Of a stretch of 64,000 nt of DNA, positions 16,775 to 26,544 are shown piece after piece. Below the pieces are notes generated by a model. The model saw only the letters and a program-made list of their open reading frames with translations, searched no databases and had not been told where the DNA came from. Each line of letters begins with the position of its first letter. Position 1 is the first letter of the stretch. The DNA is from an uncultured Dechloromonas sp. (GTDB lineage Bacteria > Pseudomonadota > Gammaproteobacteria > Burkholderiales > Rhodocyclaceae): assembly GCF_945957265.1 (NCBI RefSeq), contig NZ_CAMFKO010000020.1:1-64000 (forward strand). Direction: 5' to 3'. A program made the position numbers and the translations under genes.

Positions 16775-18607
16775 ATGCCGACCATCGCCCGCCTCCCCGA
16801 CCTCCTGATCAGCCAGATTGCGGCTGGCGAAGTGGTCGAAAGACCCGCTTCCGTCCTCAAGGAACTTCTCGAAAACAGCCTGGATGCCGGCAGCAAGGCC
16901 ATTCAGGTCCATCTGGAGGAAGGCGGCGTCAAGCTGATCCGCATCACCGACGACGGTTGCGGCATCGCCAGGGACGAGCTGGCGCTGGCCCTGACCCGGC
17001 ATGCGACCTCCAAGATTACCAGCCTCGACGACCTGGAACGGGTCGGCACCCTGGGTTTTCGCGGCGAGGCGCTGGCCTCGGTGGCCTCGGTCGCCCGCCT
17101 CAGCCTGACCAGCCGGGAACGCGGCGCCGGCCACGCCTGGAAGCTGCGCGGCGAAACGGATGCCGTGCCGGAACCGGCGGCGCTGATGGCCGGCACCGTG
17201 GTCGAGATGCGCGACCTGTATTACAACACCCCGGCCCGGCGCAAGTTCCTGAAGTCCGAAAGCACCGAGTTCGCGCACTGCGCCGACGCCGTTCGCCGCC
17301 TGGCCCTGACCCGGCCGGACGTGGCGATCAGCCTGACCCACAACGGTCGCAGCCTGTTCCAGCTGGCCCCGGCCGATGCCGGGCGGCGCATCGCCGACAT
17401 CCTCGGCGACGGGTTCATCGGTGCTGCCCGCCCCATCGACGCAGCCGCCGGCCCGCTGACGCTGACCGGCTTCGCCATCGACCCGACCCGCGCCACCGAT
17501 GCCAAGGACGGCCAGACCGTCTTCGTCAACGGCCGTTTCGTGCGCGACAAGATCATCGGCCACGCCCTGCGCGAGGCCTATCGCGACGTGCTGCACGGCA
17601 GCCGCCAGCCGGCCGTCTGCCTGTTCCTGAACATCGACCCGGCGCTGGTGGACGTCAACGTGCATCCGGCCAAGACCGAAGTCCGCTTCCGCGACTCGCG
17701 CGCCGTGCATCAGTTCGTCTTCCATGCCGTGCAACGCGTGCTGGCGGCGCCTGTTCAGGCCGCGACGGCGCCGTCGCTGGCCCCCGCCCCCGCCTACGAC
17801 GCCCCGCCGGCCGCGGTGACAACGCCGATGCCGCGCCCGGCCTGGACGCCGCCATCGGCATCGCCCGACGCCACACCGCGCCAGGCCAGCCTCGGCGTCG
17901 CCGAACCGGCCGCCGCTGCCTACCTGGCCTTTGCCCGCGCCGCACAAGGCGTCGGCCAGGCAACGACCGCACGCCCTGAAGCGGCGCCACAATTCCAGCC
18001 GGCCAGCGGCCTGCCCGAGGACGGACCGCCGCTCGGCTACGCGCTGGCGCAACTGCACGGCATCTACGTCCTGGCCCAGAATGCCCGCGGCCTGATCCTG
18101 ATCGACATGCACGCCGCGCATGAGCGCATCCTGTACGAAAAGCTGAAAGCGGCCTTCGACAACCGCCAGATCGCCACCCAGAACCTGCTGATCCCGGCCG
18201 TCTTCTCGGCCGACCCGCTCGACATCGCGGCCGTCGACGAACATGCCGAGGCGCTGCGCGACCTCGGTTTCGACATCGCCCCGCTCGGCCCCAACCAGCT
18301 CGGCGTGCGCAGCGTGCCGGCCCTGCTGCAGTCCGGCGATCCGGCCGCCCTGGCGCGCTCGCTGATCGGCGAATTGCGCGAACACGGCATCACCCAGCTG
18401 GCGACCGCCCGCCGCAACGAACTGCTGGCCACCATGGCCTGCCACGGCGCCGTGCGCGCCCGCCGTCAGCTCACCGTCCCCGAAATGAACGCCCTGCTCC
18501 GCCAGATGGAGGAAACCGAGCGTGCCGGCCAGTGCAACCACGGCCGCCCGACCTGGACGGAACTGACGCTCGATCAGCTCGACAGGCTCTTCCTGCGCGG
18601 CCAGTAA
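16775..18607 (+). CDS. mutL: DNA mismatch repair protein MutL (endonuclease type)
   Basis: A 610-residue MutL. The N-terminal GHKL ATPase has ISQIAAGEVVERPASVLKE, the Mg-binding Asn/Asp in NSLDAG, DDGCGI and GFRGEALASVASV. A Pro/Ala linker (about 330-410) joins the C-terminal dimer domain. That domain carries the DxHA(x)2E(x)4E motif at residues 444-455 (DMHAAHERILYE), with ACHGAVRA and CNHGRP further on. These are the metal-site motifs of MutL proteins that nick DNA themselves, as in bacteria lacking MutH. miaA follows 1.8 kb later with a chemoreceptor gene in between. Confidence 0.97.
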   Translation: MPTIARLPDLLISQIAAGEVVERPASVLKELLENSLDAGSKAIQVHLEEGGVKLIRITDDGCGIARDELALALTRHATSKITSLDDLERVGTLGFRGEALASVASVARLSLTSRERGAGHAWKLRGETDAVPEPAALMAGTVVEMRDLYYNTPARRKFLKSESTEFAHCADAVRRLALTRPDVAISLTHNGRSLFQLAPADAGRRIADILGDGFIGAARPIDAAAGPLTLTGFAIDPTRATDAKDGQTVFVNGRFVRDKIIGHALREAYRDVLHGSRQPAVCLFLNIDPALVDVNVHPAKTEVRFRDSRAVHQFVFHAVQRVLAAPVQAATAPSLAPAPAYDAPPAAVTTPMPRPAWTPPSASPDATPRQASLGVAEPAAAAYLAFARAAQGVGQATTARPEAAPQFQPASGLPEDGPPLGYALAQLHGIYVLAQNARGLILIDMHAAHERILYEKLKAAFDNRQIATQNLLIPAVFSADPLDIAAVDEHAEALRDLGFDIAPLGPNQLGVRSVPALLQSGDPAALARSLIGELREHGITQLATARRNELLATMACHGAVRARRQLTVPEMNALLRQMEETERAGQCNHGRPTWTELTLDQLDRLFLRGQ

Positions 18608-18718
18608 GCGCCGCGCCCCTGCGAAAAATAGAAGTTGATATATTTATTACTTTAGTTATAGTGGAGCGTATCCTAAAAACAACCGTTCACTGAACGCGCC
18701 CGGCCCGAGGAGAACGCC

Positions 18719-20329
18719 ATGACCATCGCCAAAAAAATTGCCATTCTGGTGCTGCTGGGGGTTCTCGCCCTCGCCCTGCAAGGCAGCTTCGCCCTGTGGC
18801 AACTCGCCAAGATCAACGATGGCGTCGTTGAGACCGAGGAAAACCTGCTGCCCAGCATCGTCACCCTGGACAAGGCGCAGATCGCCTTTCTGCGTGCCCG
18901 CCCCCCGCTGCTCTCGCACCTGCTGGAAAACGACCCGGCCAAGAAGACGGGATTCGAACAGCGATTCGATGAGCGCATGAGCCAGATGCACCAGGAACTG
19001 AAGGGCTACGGAAAGCTGATCATCGACGAGAAGGACAAGGCGCTGTACGACGCCGACCTGAAGCTGGCGGAGCAGTTTGAAGCCGGTGCGCGCAAGGTCC
19101 TGGCGGTGTCGCGCGACGGGCATCGCGACGAGGCGAACCGGCTGCTGGGTGACCTGCGGCCCGCCATCGACGGCCTAAGCAAGGCGCTGGGCGACCACGC
19201 AGTCTACAACGAGGAACTGGCCAGCCAGCATGCCAAGGAGACGGCGGCGGACTATCGCGCGTCACGCAGCGTGGTGATTGCGCTGATCGTTGGCAGCGCC
19301 TGTGCGCTCGGCATCATCGGCTTCCTGACCCTGCGCCAGATCAGGCAGTCGCTGGACAGCATGGTCGGGCTGTTCGGCCGGGTGCAGAAGGAGCTGGATT
19401 TCACACTGCGCCTGGAAGCCAACGGCAAGGACGAAGTTTCCCAGGCCGGCCGTGCCTTCAATGAATTGCTGAACGGCCTGCAAACCAACCTGCAGCAGCT
19501 CTCCAGCCATGCCGGGGACGTGCACCAGGCGGCCAGCCGCGTCTCCAACGCGGCCCACGAAATGTCGCTGGCCTCGGGCCAGCAAAGCGAATCGGCGGCA
19601 GCCATGGCGGCGGCGATCGAAGAACTCACCGTCAGCGTCAGCCATGTCGCCGACCGCGCCGGCGAGACGCGCAACCTGTCGGCCGAGGCAGGACGCCTGG
19701 CCAACGAGGGCGAAGGGGTTATCGACGAGACCGTCAATGTGATCAACAGCATCGCCAGCACCGTGGGCGACGCCTCCAGCCAGATCGTCAATCTGGAGCA
19801 GCAGAGCGAAAAGATCAGCAACGTCGTCTCGGTCATCAAGGAAATCGCCGACCAGACCAACCTGCTGGCCCTGAACGCCGCCATCGAAGCCGCGCGCGCC
19901 GGCGAACAGGGACGCGGCTTCGCCGTGGTGGCCGACGAGGTGCGCAAACTGGCCGAGCGCACCGGCAAGTCCACCCAGGAAATCACCAGCACCATCCAGG
20001 ACATGCAGAGCGGCGCGCTGGCAGCGGTCAACAGCATCCAGAGCGTCGAAAGCACGGTCAAGGAAGGGGTGGAACAAGCCTCCCAGGCCAGCACGGCGAT
20101 GCAGAAAATCGGCGACGGCTCGCAGCAGACGCTGGCGATGGTGGGCGACATCACCGAATCGATGCGCGAGCAGAGCACGGCCAGCACGGCCATTGCCCAG
20201 CAGGTGGAGCGCATCGCCCAGATGACGGAAGAAAACAGCGCCGCCGCCGAGGAAACCTCGGAAAACGCCCAGCAGCTGGCGATGCTGGCGCAACAGATGC
20301 AGGGCATCGTGGCGGCCTACCGGGTCTGA
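18719..20329 (+). CDS. Methyl-accepting chemotaxis protein with four-helix-bundle sensor
   Basis: A 536-residue transmembrane chemoreceptor. TM1 (about 8-27) and TM2 (about 183-203) bracket a helical periplasmic domain of about 155 residues like 4HB_MCP. A HAMP domain follows (about 203-260), then the signalling rod with the conserved tip [20 protein letters not shown] near residues 379-398 and [20 protein letters not shown]. No CheR-binding pentapeptide ends it. GAGGAG (18707-18712) is a good ribosome-binding site. The 111-base upstream spacer is AT-rich, in contrast to its surroundings, and holds GTTCACTGAAC, a near-palindrome of unknown meaning. The gene interrupts the common mutL-miaA pairing. 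Confidence 0.93.
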   Translation: MTIAKKIAILVLLGVLALALQGSFALWQLAKINDGVVETEENLLPSIVTLDKAQIAFLRARPPLLSHLLENDPAKKTGFEQRFDERMSQMHQELKGYGKLIIDEKDKALYDADLKLAEQFEAGARKVLAVSRDGHRDEANRLLGDLRPAIDGLSKALGDHAVYNEELASQHAKETAADYRASRSVVIALIVGSACALGIIGFLTLRQIRQSLDSMVGLFGRVQKELDFTLRLEANGKDEVSQAGRAFNELLNGLQTNLQQLSSHAGDVHQAASRVSNAAHEMSLASGQQSESAAAMAAAIEELTVSVSHVADRAGETRNLSAEAGRLANEGEGVIDETVNVINSIASTVGDASSQIVNLEQQSEKISNVVSVIKEIADQTNLLALNAAIEAARAGEQGRGFAVVADEVRKLAERTGKSTQEITSTIQDMQSGALAAVNSIQSVESTVKEGVEQASQASTAMQKIGDGSQQTLAMVGDITESMREQSTASTAIAQQVERIAQMTEENSAAAEETSENAQQLAMLAQQMQGIVAAYRV

Positions 20330-20434
20330 CCCGGCAAGGGCAGGCCCGGCCGAAGGGGGCGCCCGGGCCGGGCGCTGCGGCGAGGCGCGGGGCGCTTCCC
20401 GGCCGCCCGCCCCGGCGTGTTAGCATTCGCCGCC

Positions 20435-21379
20435 ATGACTTCCCGCCGCCATCCTCCCGCCATCCTGATCATGGGCCCGACCGCCTCGGGCAAGACAGCC
20501 GTCTCGATGGCGCTGGCCGACCGTTTTCCGGTCGAGCTGATCAGCGTCGATTCGGCGCAGGTCTTCATCGACATGGATGTCGGCACGGCCAAGCCGGACC
20601 GCGCGACGCTGGCCCGCTACCCGCATCGCCTGATCGACCTGATAACGCCGGAGGAGCGCTACTCGGCCGCCCGTTTTCGCCATGACGCGCTCGCCGCGAT
20701 GGCCGACATCACCGCGGCCGGCAAGGTCCCGCTGCTGGTCGGCGGCACCATGCTCTACTTCAAGACCTTGCTCCACGGGCTGGCCGAACTGCCGCAGGCC
20801 GATGCCGCCTTGCGTGCCGCCATCGACGCCGACGCGTCGATCCACGGCTGGCCGGCGATGCATGCCAGGCTCGCCGCCATCGACCCGGAAACGGCGGCCC
20901 GCCTGCACCCGACCGACAGCCAGCGCCTGCAGCGTGCCCTCGAAATCTGCACCCTGAGCGGCCGCAAGATGTCGGAGCTGCTCGCCGAAAGCGAAAGTCA
21001 GCAACCGCCCTACGAGTTTCTGTCCATCGGCCTGCTGCCGTCCGAGCGCAGCGTGCTGCACGAGCGCATCGCGCAGCGCTTCGACGACATGCTGCGCGCC
21101 GGGCTGGATGAAGAAGTTCGCCGGCTGCGCGAAAAATACGAACTCGACCTCGGGCTGCCGTCGATGCGCTGCGTCGGCTACCGCCAGGTCTGGGAAGCGC
21201 AGGACGGCCTGATGCCCGCCAACGAGATGCGCGACCGCGGCGTCTTCGCCACCCGGCAACTGGCCAAGCGGCAGATCACCTGGCTGACCAACTCCTTCGC
21301 AGCCGAGCACTTCGACTGCCTCGATCCTGCGATGCCCGAACGCATCGCCGCACGCACCGACGCCTTCCTCAGTTCCTGA
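20435..21379 (+). CDS. miaA: tRNA dimethylallyltransferase
   Basis: A 314-residue DMAPP:tRNA transferase that adds an isopentenyl group to A37 of tRNAs reading UNN codons. Motifs are the P-loop MGPTASGKT (residues 13-21), [34 protein letters not shown] and CVGYRQVWE. The ATG at 20435 places the P-loop at the usual distance; a GTG at 20417 is possible but adds nothing conserved. Its stop overlaps the end of the convergent response-regulator gene by 11 bases. The preceding 105 bases are extremely GC-rich and hold no gene. Confidence 0.96.
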   Translation: MTSRRHPPAILIMGPTASGKTAVSMALADRFPVELISVDSAQVFIDMDVGTAKPDRATLARYPHRLIDLITPEERYSAARFRHDALAAMADITAAGKVPLLVGGTMLYFKTLLHGLAELPQADAALRAAIDADASIHGWPAMHARLAAIDPETAARLHPTDSQRLQRALEICTLSGRKMSELLAESESQQPPYEFLSIGLLPSERSVLHERIAQRFDDMLRAGLDEEVRRLREKYELDLGLPSMRCVGYRQVWEAQDGLMPANEMRDRGVFATRQLAKRQITWLTNSFAAEHFDCLDPAMPERIAARTDAFLSS

Positions 21380-22496
21380 GCAACACCTTCAGATCGTCAG
21401 CCAATCCTTCGAGCTGGCCGACGATCTCCAGCGAGGCATCCTGGGTGCCGACGACGCGCAGCATGAACTCGTTGGCCATGCTGCTGATCATTTCCTCCTG
21501 GCGCTCCATCAGGCCGAGATGGATGTAGGCCTTGGTCAGCGTTTCCTGGAACTCGATCATGACCTGCGTCAGCTCGAAACAGTTGCGCCGGTAATTGTTC
21601 TGCACGCCGTCGAGCGTCGCGTACAGCCTCGGCAGCGCACCCTCGATGCCGGCCCGCCGCTGGCTGGCGAGCACCTCGGTCTCGATGGCTCGCAAGCGGG
21701 CATCGGCGCCCTCGGCCAGCAAGGCCCCGTTGTCGCGGATGCGGCCGCAACGGTCCGGGTCGTCCAGCGGCATGTTGTTGACCAGCAAGGTCACGCCGCC
21801 GTAGTTGAAGACGCAGCGCGACTTGAACTGGAAGATCCGCCCGCTGTCCCGGACATGGTTGAGCACCGAAACCTCCAGCGGCAGGTTGCGCCCGTTGGCG
21901 CTGAGCGTCAGCACCGCGTCGCCCATGCGCATCTGGAGCGCCGACTGCAGATCGTACTGGCGCATGGCGTCGAGCAAGGCAAGCGTCAGCTCCTCCAGCG
22001 AGTCGCAGGCGAAGGATTTGCTGAGGAACTGCAGCACGACGCCCAGTTCGCCCATGCTGACCATGGCCGTCATCGCCGTGCGCTGGGCATAGCCCGCCTG
22101 CTCGCGGAGCGCCTTTTTCTCGGCCAGAATCCGGCCTGCGACGTGGATCTTGCTCAACAATTCGGCCGGCTCGAAGGGTTTCTGGATGAAGTCCTCGCCG
22201 CCCGCCTCGTAGCCGAGCAGGCGCGTTTCCAGGTCGTCGCTGGCGGAAACGAAAACCACCGGGATGTCCTGCGTATCCCAGTCGTCCTTGAGATGGCGAC
22301 ACAAGGCGAAACCGTCCATCACCGGCATCGTCACGTCGAGCAGGAAAAGATCCGGGCGCGACGCGGGCAAGGCCTCGAGGCAAGCCGCCGCCGACGCAAA
22401 AGTGTGCACCAGGCAGACGCCATCCAGTGTCGCGCTCAGCACCTCAAGCATCAGGGGGTCATCGTCGACAACAAATACACGCAGATCGGTATCCAT
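21369..22496 (-). CDS. Orphan response regulator with a novel output domain
   Basis: A 375-residue protein. The receiver domain (about 1-125) is complete: acidic DDD at 11-13, phospho-acceptor Asp54 ([14 protein letters not shown]), Lys106 ([10 protein letters not shown]). The remaining 250 residues match no DNA-binding or enzymatic output I recognise; they hold a helical linker ([19 protein letters not shown]), a mixed alpha/beta middle and a long helical end ([20 protein letters not shown]). GGAGGG directly before the ATG makes the start secure. No kinase adjoins it. A role in chemotaxis-like or c-di-GMP signalling is guesswork. It converges on miaA. Confidence 0.82.
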   Translation of the reverse strand: MDTDLRVFVVDDDPLMLEVLSATLDGVCLVHTFASAAACLEALPASRPDLFLLDVTMPVMDGFALCRHLKDDWDTQDIPVVFVSASDDLETRLLGYEAGGEDFIQKPFEPAELLSKIHVAGRILAEKKALREQAGYAQRTAMTAMVSMGELGVVLQFLSKSFACDSLEELTLALLDAMRQYDLQSALQMRMGDAVLTLSANGRNLPLEVSVLNHVRDSGRIFQFKSRCVFNYGGVTLLVNNMPLDDPDRCGRIRDNGALLAEGADARLRAIETEVLASQRRAGIEGALPRLYATLDGVQNNYRRNCFELTQVMIEFQETLTKAYIHLGLMERQEEMISSMANEFMLRVVGTQDASLEIVGQLEGLADDLKVLLRN

Positions 22497-22581
22497 CTCG
22501 CCCTCCTTACAGTCGAACGTCATTATTGCACATTTGCCACAATTGCAATATGCGATTCGAAAATAAGCTGCCGTTCGGCGA

Positions 22582-23211
22582 TCAGTTCGAACCGAAGGGG
22601 AGAAAATCCGGCAGGCGCTGTAGCGGTTCGCCGCATCCGGCGCAGGGGAGATCAGGCTCGAAAGCGGACTGGCAGGCGTGCTCCGGCGGCAGGCCATCGC
22701 GCTTGAGCGGCGCGACCCGGACGAAGACGACGCCGGCCCGCAGCATGCCCAGGTATTCCGCCACGGCGTGCGACACATCGATGACCCGCTGGCGGTGGCG
22801 GGCATGCATCCGGTCGTTGACCTTGACGATGGCGCAGCGGTCGTTGTCGACCCGGCGCACGGCAACCAGCGAGCCGAGGGGAAAACGGTTGCTGGCGGCG
22901 GTGAATTCCTGGCGGTCGAAACGCTCGCCGGTCGACGTCCGGCGGCCCTGGAAAGCCTTGCCGTAGAAACTGGCCTGGCCATGCAGGCCCGGACCTTCGC
23001 CGTCGATGATGTCGGCCGGCCCGAAATCGCTGGCCGGCAAGGCGGCCGGCTTGCGTACCGCCTTCTTGGCCTGCCGGGCTGCCGCCGGCTTGGCCGATTG
23101 CTTCTTGCCCGCCGCCCACACGGCCGACGGGGCTTGGCACAACAGCAGGCTGCAGGTGAAAGCCGCAGCCCACCGCGTGATGTCAGAGCACCACGGTCTG
23201 CGCTTCGTCAC
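22582..23211 (-). CDS. RlpA-like double-psi beta-barrel protein
   Basis: About 209 residues. An N-terminal hydrophobic stretch ending AVWAAGKK is a likely signal peptide, followed by a Lys/Ala-rich linker and the RlpA-type DPBB domain ([55 protein letters not shown]). RlpA enzymes cleave denuded glycan strands at septa. No C-terminal SPOR domain is visible; instead there is a short tail with three cysteines (HACQSAF, PCAGCGE). The best start is a GTG at 23211 inside the end of purM (29-base overlap); no ATG precedes the signal peptide, so the start is uncertain. Confidence 0.75.
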   Translation of the reverse strand: MTKRRPWCSDITRWAAAFTCSLLLCQAPSAVWAAGKKQSAKPAAARQAKKAVRKPAALPASDFGPADIIDGEGPGLHGQASFYGKAFQGRRTSTGERFDRQEFTAASNRFPLGSLVAVRRVDNDRCAIVKVNDRMHARHRQRVIDVSHAVAEYLGMLRAGVVFVRVAPLKRDGLPPEHACQSAFEPDLPCAGCGEPLQRLPDFLPFGSN

Positions 23212-24223
23212 CCTGGCGCGCCCGAATGACACCGATGTTGTACACCGCTTCGCCCTGCGCCTTCAGCTCGGCCATGGCGGCTTCCGCGTCGGCGGCCGCG
23301 ACGACGACGACCAGGCCGATGCCGCAGTTGAAGGTGCGGTGCATTTCCTTCTCGTCCACGTTGCCTTCCTTCTGCATCCAGTCGAACAGCTTGGGACGCG
23401 GCCAGGCGGCCTTCTGGATTTCGGCGACGGTGTTTTCCGGCAGCACGCGCGGCACGTTTTCGAGCAGGCCGCCACCGGTGATGTGGGCCATGCCCTTGAT
23501 CGCCACCTTTTCCAGGGTCGCCAGCACCTGCTTGACGTAGATGCGGGTCGGCGCCATGACCACGTCGGCCAGGGTACGGTCGCCGTCGAACGGGGCGTTC
23601 ATGTCGGGATTGGAGCGCTCGATGATCTTGCGGACCAGCGAGTAGCCGTTGGAATGGGCGCCGGACGAGGCCAGACCGAGGACGACGTCGCCCGGCTGGA
23701 TGTTCTTGCCGTCGATGGCCTTGGACTTCTCGACGACGCCGACGGCGAAGCCGGCCAGGTCGTATTCGCCGGCCGGGTACATGCCCGGCATCTCGGCGGT
23801 CTCGCCGCCGATCAGCGCGCAGCCGGCCAGTTCGCAGCCCTTGGCGATGCCGCCGACGACGGATGCGGCGGTATCGACATCGAGCTTGCCGCAGGCGAAG
23901 TAGTCGAGGAAGAACAGCGACTCGGCGCCGAGCACCAGGATGTCGTTGACGCTCATGGCGACCAGATCCTGGCCGACCGTGTCGTGGCGGTTCAGCTCGA
24001 AGGCCAGCTTGAGCTTGGTGCCGACGCCGTCGGTGCCGGAGACCAGCACCGGCTCCTTGTAGCGCTTGGGCACTTCGAACAGCGCGCCGAAGCCGCCGAT
24101 GCCGCCCAGCACGCCGTCGCGCAGGGTCTTCCTGGCCAGCGGCTTGATGCGGTCGACGAGGGCGTCACCGGCATCGATATCGACGCCGGCATCACGGTAG
24201 GAGAGGGAGGTATTCTGGGTCAT
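23183..24223 (-). CDS. purM: Phosphoribosylformylglycinamidine cyclo-ligase
   Basis: A 346-residue AIR synthetase, which closes the imidazole ring of AIR from FGAM with ATP. Motifs in order are [76 protein letters not shown], and [17 protein letters not shown]. Length and N-terminus are standard. It is followed with overlap by the RlpA-like gene. About 60 bases upstream begins a stretch that is AT-richer than the rest of the window. Confidence 0.97.
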   Translation of the reverse strand: MTQNTSLSYRDAGVDIDAGDALVDRIKPLARKTLRDGVLGGIGGFGALFEVPKRYKEPVLVSGTDGVGTKLKLAFELNRHDTVGQDLVAMSVNDILVLGAESLFFLDYFACGKLDVDTAASVVGGIAKGCELAGCALIGGETAEMPGMYPAGEYDLAGFAVGVVEKSKAIDGKNIQPGDVVLGLASSGAHSNGYSLVRKIIERSNPDMNAPFDGDRTLADVVMAPTRIYVKQVLATLEKVAIKGMAHITGGGLLENVPRVLPENTVAEIQKAAWPRPKLFDWMQKEGNVDEKEMHRTFNCGIGLVVVVAAADAEAAMAELKAQGEAVYNIGVIRARQGDEAQTVVL

Positions 24224-24509
24224 GGTCGTTCCGGGCCAGGCGCGGCGGGTGCCGCTTGAATAAAAAGGCGATTTTACCCGAATCCTACCGTCTTCCTAAT
24301 TGCTTCCATCGATGCTTGCGATGCCAGCCGCCACCCGAAACCGGGCAATCGCTTGCGTGATCACGAGCGCGACAGGCTCCCCCCAGCAGAAACCGGCCGG
24401 TTCCCCTTCACCCATATTGCGCCGCCCACGGAAATATCGACTTACCCATACTTTGCAAAAAAACCGCAGCTGTTTGTGTTTATGCCGAATACACATGTCT
24501 TTCGCCTAA
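24224..24509. other. Intergenic stretch, no gene seen
   Basis: Spacer between purM (divergent) and the small lipoprotein gene. Short open frames exist but lack ribosome-binding sites and protein-like composition. Base composition shifts toward A/T from about 24265 on, with runs such as AAAAAAACCGC. Confidence 0.5.
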
Positions 24510-24538
24510 TTGATATTCATATGATTTCTGGATAAAGT
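24510..24538 (+). promoter_or_regulatory. Sigma70-type promoter for the small lipoprotein gene
   Basis: TTGATA (24510-24515), 17-base spacer, TAAAGT (24533-24538). It lies 55 bases before the start codon. The predicted 5' leader contains CTCTG/CAGAG arms (24546-24567) that enclose one copy of the octamer AGTACCGT. Confidence 0.45.
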
Positions 24539-24593
24539 GCTGCCGCTCTGCACAGTACCGTACAGAGATATCCAATTTACGAGGGAGTGATAA

Positions 24594-25055
24594 ATGATGC
24601 TGAAAAAAATGGCGTTGGCGTGCGCGGTAACAGCGTTGATTACCGGTTGTGCATCGGTACCGATGGAAAGCAAGGAAGCCTCAAACAAGGCGAAGCTCTT
24701 TGAAGTACCGTCGCAAGGCAAAGCTGGCGTGTATGTGTATCGCGGAAGCGGCGTTGGCGCTGCGCTTAAAAAAGACATTCTGATCGACGGCAAGTGCCTG
24801 GGCGAAACCGCACCAAACGTTTTTTTCTATGATGAAGTAGCCGGCAATCAGGAGCACACCATCGCTACCGAGTCCGAGTTCTCCCCCAACGAGATCAAGC
24901 TCGCCATGCAGAGCGGCCTTAACTACTTCATTCGACAGTACATCAAAATGGGCGCTTTTGTTGGCGGTGCAGACTTGGAAGTCGTCAGCGAAACCGACGG
25001 AAAAAATGCAATCCGCGACTTGGAAATGGCCAAAAAAGGCACCTGCGGAGATTAA
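24594..25055 (+). CDS. DUF2846-like small lipoprotein
   Basis: A 153-residue protein with a lipoprotein signal (MALACAVTALITGCAS, Cys19). The mature part (GKAGVYVYRGSGVGAALKKD, ILIDGKCLGETAPNVFF) matches the pattern of DUF2846 proteins: a small beta-rich domain with a conserved V-Y-V-Y-R and an I-D-G-K/x-x-L-G-E element. Function is unknown. GAGGGAG seven bases before ATG supports the start at 24594 (a second ATG follows at once). Codon use is less GC-biased than its neighbours, suggesting relatively recent acquisition. It stands alone and is followed by a large inverted repeat. Confidence 0.8.
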   Translation: MMLKKMALACAVTALITGCASVPMESKEASNKAKLFEVPSQGKAGVYVYRGSGVGAALKKDILIDGKCLGETAPNVFFYDEVAGNQEHTIATESEFSPNEIKLAMQSGLNYFIRQYIKMGAFVGGADLEVVSETDGKNAIRDLEMAKKGTCGD

Positions 25056-25063
25056 GGCATCCT

Positions 25064-25111
25064 GTTACGGTACTAAGCAGACAAACCACGGTAGTTGCTT
25101 AGTACCGTTAC
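25064..25111. repeat. Long inverted repeat carrying octamer AGTACCGT
   Basis: Perfect 13-base arms ACGGTACTAAGCA (25067-25079) and TGCTTAGTACCGT (25096-25108), extendable to 16 bases with one mismatch, around a 16-base loop. No T-tract follows, so it is not a typical terminator. The arm octamer AGTACCGT also occurs at 24554-24561 and 24704-24711. The rest of the spacer to 25370 holds no recognisable gene or site. Confidence 0.8.
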
Positions 25112-25370
25112 GACAACGGGAGTGTGCGGATGCTTGCGACCAGGAGCGATTAATCAACGCCTGTTTGCGGCAACTCCAAACTTTTCGCTTGAAGCCAGGA
25201 CCGACAGGGGCACCGCGTAAACACTCCTGCATGCAGCGGCTGCAATCCCACCTGCAACGCAGCGATCAATATCGATCAAACCCCAGGCGTCTTGGCAATC
25301 GCCGAATGCGCCGTTAGCGAGCCGGCATGGCATATGGCCGGCCGCTCCTTGCATTATCATTTGCCTCATC

Positions 25371-26054
25371 ATGAACATCCTGATCGTCGACGACGAACCC
25401 GCCATTTCCGACACGCTGGCCTACACGCTGCGGGCCGACGGGTTTGCGGTCGATAGCTGCACGCTGGGCGGGGCGGCGCTGGCCCGGCTGGCGGCCGGCG
25501 GCATCGACCTGGTGGTGCTCGATGTCGGCCTGCCGGACATGACCGGTTTCGACGTCTGCCGGGCGCTGCGGCGGACTTCCGACGTTCCGGTGCTGTTCCT
25601 GACCGCCCGCTCCGACGAGGTGGACCGCATCGTCGGCCTCGAACTGGGCGGCGACGACTACGTGCCCAAGCCTTTCAGCCCGCGCGAGGTGGCCTCGCGG
25701 ATTCGCGCCATCCTGCGCCGCCTGCATCCGGAACCGCGGCTGCCAAGCGCCACGGAAACGCCAGCCCCCTCGCGTTTCGCCATCGACCGCGACGGCCTGC
25801 GCGTCGCCTTCCACGGCACCTGGCTCAATCTCACCCGCTACGAATACCTGCTGCTGGCGCTGCTGCTCGAACGCCCGGGGCGCATCCTGAGCCGCCAGCA
25901 GATCATGGAAAGCGTCTGGCAGGATGGCGGCGAAAGCCTGGAACGCACCGTCGACACGCACGTCAAGACCCTGCGCGGCAAGCTGCGCGCCGTGCGCGAC
26001 GAAGAGACCGTCCTCACCCATCGTGGCCTCGGCTACAGCCTCACGGCGGATTGA
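25371..26054 (+). CDS. creB: Two-component response regulator CreB
   Basis: A 227-residue OmpR-family regulator. The receiver domain has Asp7-Asp8-Glu9, phospho-acceptor Asp51 (LVVLDVGLPDMTG) and Lys near 101 (DDYVPKPFSP). The winged helix (about 130-225) shows LTRYEYLLLALLLERPG and THRGLGYSL. The name follows sequence feel plus linkage to a CreC-type kinase and, 11 kb on, creD with CreB tags. In known systems CreBC responds to carbon and fermentation status, and in some species to cell-wall damage with beta-lactamase control. A MOSC gene separates it from creC. Confidence 0.88.
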   Translation: MNILIVDDEPAISDTLAYTLRADGFAVDSCTLGGAALARLAAGGIDLVVLDVGLPDMTGFDVCRALRRTSDVPVLFLTARSDEVDRIVGLELGGDDYVPKPFSPREVASRIRAILRRLHPEPRLPSATETPAPSRFAIDRDGLRVAFHGTWLNLTRYEYLLLALLLERPGRILSRQQIMESVWQDGGESLERTVDTHVKTLRGKLRAVRDEETVLTHRGLGYSLTAD

Positions 26055-26079
26055 ACGCCGCCCCCGCACAGGATTCGCC

Positions 26080-26538
26080 ATGATCGTCGAACGCATTTTC
26101 ATCAGCCGCCAAGCCGGCGGCACGCAAGTGACATGCGAAAGCATCCGGGTCGAACGCGACATGGGCATCGTCGGCGACCGCCATTTCGGCCGCAACGACT
26201 GGGCCGGCCAGAACCTGACGCTGGTCGAGGCCGAGGAAATCGCCGCTTTCTGCGCCGAAACCGGGCGCCCGGACAACCTGGCGATCACCCGCCGCAACCT
26301 GGTCACCCGGGGCGTTCGCCTCAACGACCTGGTCGGCAAGACCTTCACCATCGGCAGCGCGACGCTGCGCGGCGTCGAAACCTGCGAACCCTGCGGCGAC
26401 CTCGGGCGCGCCCTGGCCGACGACAGGCTGTCGGCGGCCGCCGTCGTCAAGCGCTGGGTGGGTCGCGGCGGTCTGCGGGCGACGGTCGTCGTCGACGGCG
26501 AGATCGGCGTCGGCGCCGCGATCTCGGTCGCCGCCTGA
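26080..26538 (+). CDS. MOSC-domain protein
   Basis: A 152-residue single-domain MOSC protein. Visible features are RVERDMGIVGDRHFGRNDW (the conserved G-D-R-H/K motif near residues 30-38), LTLVEAEEI, TRRNLVTRGVRLNDLVG and the cysteine pair TCEPCGDLG near residues 105-108. MOSC domains occur in molybdenum-cofactor sulfurases and in YiiM/YcbX-type reductases; single-domain members are thought to handle sulfur or molybdopterin-related ligands. It sits 25 bases after creB and six bases before creC, hence inside one operon with a two-component system. The link to Cre signalling is unexplained. Confidence 0.85.
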   Translation: MIVERIFISRQAGGTQVTCESIRVERDMGIVGDRHFGRNDWAGQNLTLVEAEEIAAFCAETGRPDNLAITRRNLVTRGVRLNDLVGKTFTIGSATLRGVETCEPCGDLGRALADDRLSAAAVVKRWVGRGGLRATVVVDGEIGVGAAISVAA

Positions 26539-26544
26539 GCGCCC

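Noticed and set aside
16670-18541. Open frame of about 620 codons opposite mutL
   Set aside because: Low-complexity Gly/Arg/Val translation without motifs, against a complete MutL on the other strand.
25056-25370. Possible integron attC site, given the long inverted repeat and AT-richer gene
   Set aside because: The outer arms do not fit the RYYYAAC/GTTRRRY core-site pattern, and no integrase or other cassettes are present.
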